DNA from: Abyssibacter profundi
Lineage (GTDB): Bacteria; Pseudomonadota; Gammaproteobacteria; Nevskiales; OUC007
Length of the DNA: 64,000 bases
NCBI RefSeq assembly: GCF_003151135.1
Contig: NZ_QEQK01000004.1
Coordinates: 124,001 to 188,000 of the forward strand
Direction of reading: 5' to 3'
The notes beneath the pieces are model-generated. The model worked only from the letters and a program-made list of their open reading frames with translations, did no database searches and had not been told where the DNA came from. Both the position numbers and the translations under genes were made by a program. This document shows positions 59,256 to 64,000 of this stretch, piece by piece. Numbering within the stretch: position 1 is the first letter of the stretch; every line of letters begins with the position of its first letter.

Positions 59256-59555
59256 CTAGAGCTGGTCTGCAACTTCCGAACGTGCCACGTCTGCCGCAGT
59301 CTGTTGGGCAGCGGCGAGGGCGACCGAACGTGCGACGCGACGAAGCTGGGTCTCGGCTGACGAGACCTCGGATTCAGGCGCGGGGCTGGCCGTGAGCGAT
59401 GCCGGTCCGGTCGAACCGAAAACCTCTTCGGCCGTCGCGCCCTGCGTCTCGGTGGCCTGTTCACTGCGGTCGACCAGCGCGTTCAGTGCGAACACCGTGC
59501 CAAATGTTACGCCGACGACGACCAGAAACATGATCACAGTTTGGATGCGTAGCAT
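59256..59555 (-). CDS. Small single-pass membrane protein, Ala-rich
   Basis: A 99-residue protein with one N-terminal membrane helix (VIMFLVVVGVTFGTVFALNAL) and a helical Ala-rich tail (AETQLRRVARSVALAAAQQTAADVARSEVADQL) that has the same Ala/Arg/Val heptad style as the helix of the next gene. No family was recognised. The start at 59555 (GGGGATTACTC before ATG) is chosen over an ATG 24 codons upstream. The two genes are probably related in function through this helix, for example by pairing in the membrane, but this is only inferred. Confidence 0.65.
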   Translation of the reverse strand: MLRIQTVIMFLVVVGVTFGTVFALNALVDRSEQATETQGATAEEVFGSTGPASLTASPAPESEVSSAETQLRRVARSVALAAAQQTAADVARSEVADQL

Positions 59556-59732
59556 GAGTAATCCCCCAGTGGATATGCTGTCGTTATTGTGGCGCAGACT
59601 GTGCAGGATTGCGCGTCTTGCCGTCAATGCAGCGGCCCGACGACGCGCGGCCAGCCCCGCGAATATGACGTGGAGTGGCTGCGCAGGGCCTGAGCGCCTA
59701 TTCTGCCGCGCGAAATTGATCGGTCACTGCTT

Positions 59733-60758
59733 ATGTACGCCCTGGCGCGTCCCCTGTTGTTCACCCTTGACGCCGAGTTGGCGCATCACCTGACGCTGGC
59801 GACCCTTTCGAGGGCTCCCGGGCTCGCAGGGTTGTTTCCCTGCGCCGAAGAAGATCCTTGTGAAGTCATGGGCCTGCAGCTTCGAAACCGTGTGGGGCTT
59901 GCAGCGGGTCTCGATAAGAACGCGGCCTGTATACCTGCCTGGGCACGTTTGGGGTTTGGTTTGATCGAGGTGGGGACGGTGACGCCTCGACCCCAGGCGG
60001 GGAATCCCAAGCCTCGGATGTTTCGACTTCCGGAACACCAGGCCATCATCAATCGCCTCGGGTTTAATAACGGCGGTCTAGACCGTGTTCTCGAAAACGT
60101 GCGCCAGAGCGACCGCGGGGCAGCACGGCTGGGTATTAATCTGGGCAAAAACGCCGATACCCCGGCGGATCAGGCGTTGGCGGATTATCAGCAAGGCATG
60201 GAAGCGGCCTATTCGCTGGCTGATTATCTCACCGTGAATATCTCCTCTCCCAACACCAAGGGCTTGCGTGACTTGCAGGCCGGCGATGCGCTGACCGGGC
60301 TGCTCGACGGGCTGGCCCAGTGTCGTTCTCGGCTGGCCGATGTCAGTGGCCGCAAGGTGCCGGTGGCGCTGAAGATTGCACCGGATGTCACCGATGAGCA
60401 GGTCCGTAGCATGGCTGATGCGGTCATTCGGTACGGATTCGATGGGATCATCGCGACCAATACCACCATCGATCGAGCAGCGGTTGCAGAGCATCGTTAT
60501 GCGCAACAGGCCGGAGGATTGAGCGGGGCGCCCGTCCGGGATGTCGCGACGCGGGTTCTCCGCGTACTGAAAGACCATGTGGGCAATGCCTGTGCGCTGA
60601 TCGGCGTTGGTGGGGTCCTGGAACCCGAAGACGCCGTGGCCAAGCTTGCGGCGGGGGCCGATCTGGTTCAGATCTACACCGGCCTGATCTATCGCGGCCC
60701 TCGACTGGTTGGTGAGTGCGTGGACGCCATGCGTGCATTTGGCGGGTCACGCAACTGA
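59733..60758 (+). CDS. pyrD: Dihydroorotate dehydrogenase (quinone), class 2
   Basis: PyrD oxidises dihydroorotate to orotate with quinone as acceptor in pyrimidine synthesis; it is peripherally bound to the inner membrane. The 341-residue protein starts with the hydrophobic N-terminal helices (YALARPLLFTLDAELAHHLTLATL) of class 2 and has NRVGLAAGLDKNAACIPAWARLGFGLIEVGTVTPRPQ, NRLGFNNGG, YLTVNISSPNTKGLRDLQ with the catalytic Ser, KIAPDVTD, GIIATNTTIDR, and the FMN phosphate loop ALIGVGGV. A single gene convergent with nothing close; the ATG at 59733 has a modest ribosome site. Confidence 0.97.
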   Translation: MYALARPLLFTLDAELAHHLTLATLSRAPGLAGLFPCAEEDPCEVMGLQLRNRVGLAAGLDKNAACIPAWARLGFGLIEVGTVTPRPQAGNPKPRMFRLPEHQAIINRLGFNNGGLDRVLENVRQSDRGAARLGINLGKNADTPADQALADYQQGMEAAYSLADYLTVNISSPNTKGLRDLQAGDALTGLLDGLAQCRSRLADVSGRKVPVALKIAPDVTDEQVRSMADAVIRYGFDGIIATNTTIDRAAVAEHRYAQQAGGLSGAPVRDVATRVLRVLKDHVGNACALIGVGGVLEPEDAVAKLAAGADLVQIYTGLIYRGPRLVGECVDAMRAFGGSRN

Positions 60759-60875
60759 AATCCAACCGACGCATGATAATCTGCTGCGTATGGCCGTGAC
60801 GGCACCGACAATCCCGGGGAGTCTAGGGGTAAGGGTGTCGAAGCCATCTGATTCACCACACTCAAGGAAGACCCC

Positions 60876-62057
60876 ATGAACCGTATGCTGTTTGCATCGG
60901 CATTTGCCGGTGCCTGCCTCGCTGGCCCTGCCGCCGCCGTCTCACCCGACGATGCACGCATCCCCTACGTCGGTGCCGCCGGCGAGTTTGTTTCGGTGGA
61001 TTCCACGCGCGCCAATGATGATGGTGTGGGGGCGCGGCTGCGGCTGGGCTTTCCGCTGAAGAATCCGGCCAGTGCGCTGGAGGTCAGCCTGTATAGCAAC
61101 TCACTGGAGCGTGATCTCGACGGCGAGAACGATTACCAATTTGGTCTGTTCGTCGATTATGTCCACGATCTCAGTGCCTATGTCGGTGATCTGCCGGTCA
61201 AACCATTCGTGCTGGCGGGTCTTGGTCTGGCTGAAGACGACATTCTCGCCAACAACGACATCCATCCGGCCATCAATGCAGGCGGTGGTGTCCTGGTGCC
61301 CTTGGTTCGCAACATCGCCTTGCGCGCTGAGGCCCGTTACATGGCTCAGTTCAACAGCGAACACTACGCGGATGAAAATCTGCTGAACGACCTGCGATTC
61401 AATGTCGGCGTGCAGATTCCGCTGTCATGGCATTTCGGTCAGACCGCGTCCGCGCCAGAGAAGAAGGAATGCGAGCTCACGGTGATCGACCCACAAACCG
61501 GGCGCACCGATTGTGTCGTCGACACGGATCAGGATGGCGTCATCGATCAAAAGGATGTGTGTCCAGGCACTCCGCTGGGCACCGTCGTCAACGCCAGTGG
61601 TTGTCCGCTCGCACAGAAGAAGGACACGGATGGTGACGGTGTGACCGATACCTTTGATCGCTGTCCTGACAGCGCCCCCGGCGCCAAGGTTGATGATCAG
61701 GGCTGCGAAGAGCAGGAGGTGGTCGTGCTTCGCGGCGTGACGTTTGAAACGGATTCGGCAGTCTTAACCGCCAACGCCAAGATTGTCCTGAAGCGCCAGG
61801 CTGAGAAGCTCAAGACGCAGCGGGCAGCGCTGGTCGAGGTCGCTGGCCATACCGATTCCCGCGGAGCAGCCGAGTACAACACGGAACTCTCCCAGGCGCG
61901 CGCGCAGTCCGTCGTCGACTTCCTGGTCGCCGAAGGCGTGCAGGCATCGCGGCTGACGGCGCGTGGCTACGGCGAGTTTGAGCCGGTGGCCAGCAACGAG
62001 ACGGAAGAGGGGCGTGAACTCAATCGTCGGGTCGAGTTGCGCACCATCGCAGAATGA
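60876..62057 (+). CDS. OmpA-family outer-membrane protein with thrombospondin type-3 repeats
   Basis: A 393-residue protein: signal peptide (FASAFAGACLAGPAAA), an eight-stranded beta-barrel-like domain up to about residue 190 (GAAGEFVSVDSTRANDDGVGARLRLGFPL ... LRFNVGVQIPLSWHFG), calcium-binding type-3 repeats (DTDQDGVIDQKDVCPGTPLGTVVNASGCPL and DTDGDGVTDTFDRCPDSAPGAKVDDQGC), then an OmpA C-terminal peptidoglycan-binding domain (VTFETDSAVLTANAKIVLKRQ, VEVAGHTDSRGAAEYNTELSQARAQSVVDFLVAEGV, GYGEFEPVASNETEEGRELNRRVEL). This is the porin/anchor type common in marine gammaproteobacteria. It anchors the outer membrane to the cell wall. Confidence 0.95.
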   Translation: MNRMLFASAFAGACLAGPAAAVSPDDARIPYVGAAGEFVSVDSTRANDDGVGARLRLGFPLKNPASALEVSLYSNSLERDLDGENDYQFGLFVDYVHDLSAYVGDLPVKPFVLAGLGLAEDDILANNDIHPAINAGGGVLVPLVRNIALRAEARYMAQFNSEHYADENLLNDLRFNVGVQIPLSWHFGQTASAPEKKECELTVIDPQTGRTDCVVDTDQDGVIDQKDVCPGTPLGTVVNASGCPLAQKKDTDGDGVTDTFDRCPDSAPGAKVDDQGCEEQEVVVLRGVTFETDSAVLTANAKIVLKRQAEKLKTQRAALVEVAGHTDSRGAAEYNTELSQARAQSVVDFLVAEGVQASRLTARGYGEFEPVASNETEEGRELNRRVELRTIAE

Positions 62058-62083
62058 TGCGCTGAGCTGACGGTACACGCCAC

Positions 62084-62113
62084 AAAAAAGCCCCGGTTTT
62101 CCGGGGCTTTTTT
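62084..62113. terminator. Bidirectional terminator between ompA-type gene and sthA
   Basis: AAAAAAGCCCCGG-tttt-CCGGGGCTTTTTT is a symmetrical stem with A-run and T-run, placed between the convergent OmpA-family gene and sthA, and can serve both. Confidence 0.95.
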
Positions 62114-62130
62114 GATGGTTGCGTGCTGGC

Positions 62131-63531
62131 TTACACCAACCGGTTCATCCCGTTCAGTGCCGCAACCCGATAGGCTTCGGCCATGGTCGGGTAGTTGAAT
62201 GTGGTGTCGATGAAGTGCTGCAGCTGGCGTTCGCCGCCCCTGGCCATGACCGTCTGACCAATATGGACAATCTCGGACGCGGCTTCGCCGAAGCAATGGA
62301 TGCCGAGTATCTCCAGCGTCTCGGCATGAAAAATGAGCTTGAGCATGCCCACTTCCTCTCGCACCATCTGCGCGCGTGCCAAATGCTTGAAGAATGCATG
62401 ACCGATCTCGTAAGGCACGCCCGTCTCGGCCAGTTCTCGCTCCGTCTTGCCCACTGAGCTGATCTCGGGAATCGTGTAAATCCCCGTCGGCATGAGGTCA
62501 AAGCGGAGCGATCGCGCCTCGCCGGCCACGATGTGTGCGGCAGCAAAGCGACCCTGGTCGTAGGCACTGGAAGCCAGCGCCGGAAACCCGATGACATCGC
62601 CGACCGCATAAATCGACGGCACTTCAGTCTGATGATGCTCGTTGACCTTGAGTTGACCGCGGCCATCGGCTTCCAGCCCGACCGCTGCCAGATTGAGCGA
62701 ATCCGTGTTTCCCGTGCGGCCATTGGCCCACAGTAGGTAATCGGATTTGATCCGCCGCCCTGATTCCAGGTGCAACACCACATCATGGTCGCGGGGTTCG
62801 ACACGCGCCATCTTTTCGTTGTGGCGGATGGTGACCCCGCGGTCACGCAGGTGGTAGGACAGCGCTTCGGTGATCTCATCGTCCATATAGGAGAGCAGTC
62901 GTGACTGGGTATTGACCAGGTTCACGCGGATGCCGAGGTGGCTGAAGATCGATGCATATTCGCTGCCGATGACGCCTGCGCCATAAATCGTGATCGATCG
63001 CGGATGTTCCTCGCATTGAAGAATCGTATCGCTGTCACGAATGCGTGGATGCGAGAAATCCAGTTCCGGCGGGCGGTAGGGTCGCGACCCTGTCGACAGA
63101 ATGATCGCGTCGGCTGTCAGGGTTTGCGCCTGCGCGCCGGGGGCCGTGACTTCGACGGAATTCGGGCCGGTGAGCCTGGCCGTGCCCTCGATCAGCGGCA
63201 CGTGATTTCGCTCGTAATACGCGCGGCGCAGGCTGGTCTGCCGCGCGATGACGCTGTCGGCGGTCCGCAAGATCTCGGGGTAGGTGAGGTGCAGGTGCTT
63301 GCGAAACTCCTGGTAGAGCGGCTCCCGCCGAATTTCGGAATACCGTCGTGCGGCGTGGCGTAGCGCCTTGCTCGGGATGGTGCCCCAATGGGTGCAGCCC
63401 CCACCCACATCGACATAGCGTTCGATGACGGCGACGGACCGCCGGTTCTTGGCGGCCATCATGGCGGCGCCTTCGCCGCCGGGTCCGCTGCCTATGACGA
63501 TGACATCGTAGTGGGGATTGCGCTTCGCCAA
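62131..63531 (-). CDS. sthA: Soluble pyridine nucleotide transhydrogenase (Si-specific)
   Basis: SthA transfers hydride between NADPH and NAD+, which corrects NADPH excess. The 466-residue flavoprotein has the FAD motif [35 protein letters not shown] (the SthA-type CTHxGTIPSK, lacking the second redox Cys of lipoamide dehydrogenase), the NAD motif [34 protein letters not shown] and the C-terminal dimer interface [19 protein letters not shown]. The start at 63531 was chosen as it gives the family's [14 protein letters not shown]. The gene is convergent with the OmpA gene and closes the transcription unit at the shared terminator. Confidence 0.97.
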   Translation of the reverse strand: MAKRNPHYDVIVIGSGPGGEGAAMMAAKNRRSVAVIERYVDVGGGCTHWGTIPSKALRHAARRYSEIRREPLYQEFRKHLHLTYPEILRTADSVIARQTSLRRAYYERNHVPLIEGTARLTGPNSVEVTAPGAQAQTLTADAIILSTGSRPYRPPELDFSHPRIRDSDTILQCEEHPRSITIYGAGVIGSEYASIFSHLGIRVNLVNTQSRLLSYMDDEITEALSYHLRDRGVTIRHNEKMARVEPRDHDVVLHLESGRRIKSDYLLWANGRTGNTDSLNLAAVGLEADGRGQLKVNEHHQTEVPSIYAVGDVIGFPALASSAYDQGRFAAAHIVAGEARSLRFDLMPTGIYTIPEISSVGKTERELAETGVPYEIGHAFFKHLARAQMVREEVGMLKLIFHAETLEILGIHCFGEAASEIVHIGQTVMARGGERQLQHFIDTTFNYPTMAEAYRVAALNGMNRLV

Positions 63532-63671
63532 GATCGGGTGCCCTGAGCTTTAAACCTGCGCTAAATCATAGCACTGCAAGGACTTTTTATTCCTGGGTTC
63601 ACGATTTATTCACCTGTACTGTGTGTTATAAAAGCCTCGTAAATCATTGATCTCGTGTACGAGGATTCTGC

Positions 63672-64000
63672 ATGTCGAACAGCTTCGGCAGCCATCTGGC
63701 CTATTTCTCCGAGCAACAGTGCGGGCGGCAGTGGCGAGCCTTTCTCGGTGCTCTGGCGGAAGAACTTGCCGAGCAGATGTCGGACGACGAAATTCAGTCC
63801 TTCATGTACGTGCTTGGCCGCCGGATGGGTGAGTCGGTACAACCTGCCGAAGCCAGCACCCTGGAAGAGATGGAAGCTGCGGCTAACGCGATCTGGGCAG
63901 ATTGGAACTGGGGCCTGGTCCGATTCAAGGATGTTCAAACCAGCCTTGAGATCATCCACGACTGCGCGCCATTTCGCGCGGCCTTTGGCGCTGCGGGGAT
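63672..64000 (+). CDS. bcsD: BcsD-like cellulose synthase subunit D (3' end outside window)
   Basis: Partial; 109 codons visible before the right edge. The sequence SHLAYFSEQQCGRQWRAFLGALAEELAEQMSDDEIQSFMYVLGRRMGE resembles the start of BcsD proteins (YYAEQQCSPQWRxFF type, MYQIGRRMA), followed by STLEEMEAAANAIWADWNWGLVRF. BcsD forms periplasmic octamer rings that guide cellulose strands out of the cell in Gluconacetobacter and related systems. GAGG lies seven bases before the ATG. The 140 nt upstream is A/T-rich (63560-63640) and should hold the promoter. A bcs operon probably continues beyond the window; the assignment rests on similarity recalled from the family, not on a search. Confidence 0.7.
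   Translation, partial: MSNSFGSHLAYFSEQQCGRQWRAFLGALAEELAEQMSDDEIQSFMYVLGRRMGESVQPAEASTLEEMEAAANAIWADWNWGLVRFKDVQTSLEIIHDCAPFRAAFGAAG

Overview
This is chromosomal DNA of a gammaproteobacterium with high G+C content. The call rests on several gammaproteobacterial hallmarks: mltD / yafS-like / rnhA / dnaQ synteny, a fadBA operon, an acs-crbR operon beside crbS, the DUF4212/symporter pair, SthA, class 2 PyrD, and a PhaF-like phasin with a histone-like tail. The set as a whole suggests an aerobic lipid- and acetate-using, probably marine or halotolerant organism. I could not fix the genus from sequence alone. No rRNA, tRNA, CRISPR array, insertion sequence or prophage was seen.

Layout. 1-6767 (minus) is a TPR/ExbB envelope cluster that runs off the left edge. 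6826-10252 holds mltD and, divergently, a YafS-like methyltransferase, rnhA and dnaQ. 10282-17663 (minus) is a nine-cistron Mrp/Mnh-type cation/proton antiporter operon with three large NuoM/MrpD-like subunits and a short MrpA-tail subunit. It is preceded on the same strand by an ArsR-methyltransferase fusion. 18712-19617 is a phasin whose C-terminus is a tandem KSTAA array. 19897-23292 is fadBA. 23515-24316 has a small EF-hand protein behind a sigma-54 promoter and a long structured leader. 24317-26328 holds a bile-acid/sodium symporter-like protein and an alpha/beta hydrolase.

26537-33329 (minus) is a catabolic operon: histidine phosphatase, two SDRs, quinone oxidoreductase, APH-like kinase, acyl-CoA dehydrogenase and MDR reductase. 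The kinase and dehydrogenase look like the separated halves of ACAD10/ACAD11, so 4-hydroxyacyl-CoA breakdown is a reasonable guess. A LysR regulator reads divergently from it. Downstream of the regulator is the most intriguing locus, 34440-35786: an 81-residue peptide gene with a strong ribosome site, followed at once by a radical SAM protein, which looks like a two-gene peptide-modification (RiPP, possibly cyclophane) system. 35827-41491 is accessory in character: a CadC-like TPR regulator, a LuxR-type regulator overlapping a secreted PKD-like protein, and two paralogous proteins built from winged-helix-like modules.

41562-44178 holds gloA, an ArsC-like protein and an SLC13 permease. 44334-54084 is a complete acetate-response locus: DUF4212/symporter, CrbS sensor kinase, CrbR regulator, acetyl-CoA synthetase and a DcaP-like porin. 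A recurring inverted repeat, CGACYWWRGTCG, lies in its promoter regions and is a candidate CrbR operator. The rest holds class I fumarase, a sucrose-phosphorylase-type GH13, a 268-bp palindromic repeat element, two single-pass Ala-rich membrane proteins, pyrD, an OmpA-family protein, sthA and the start of bcsD, probably opening a cellulose operon beyond the right edge.

All family calls come from reading the translated sequence. No database search was run.
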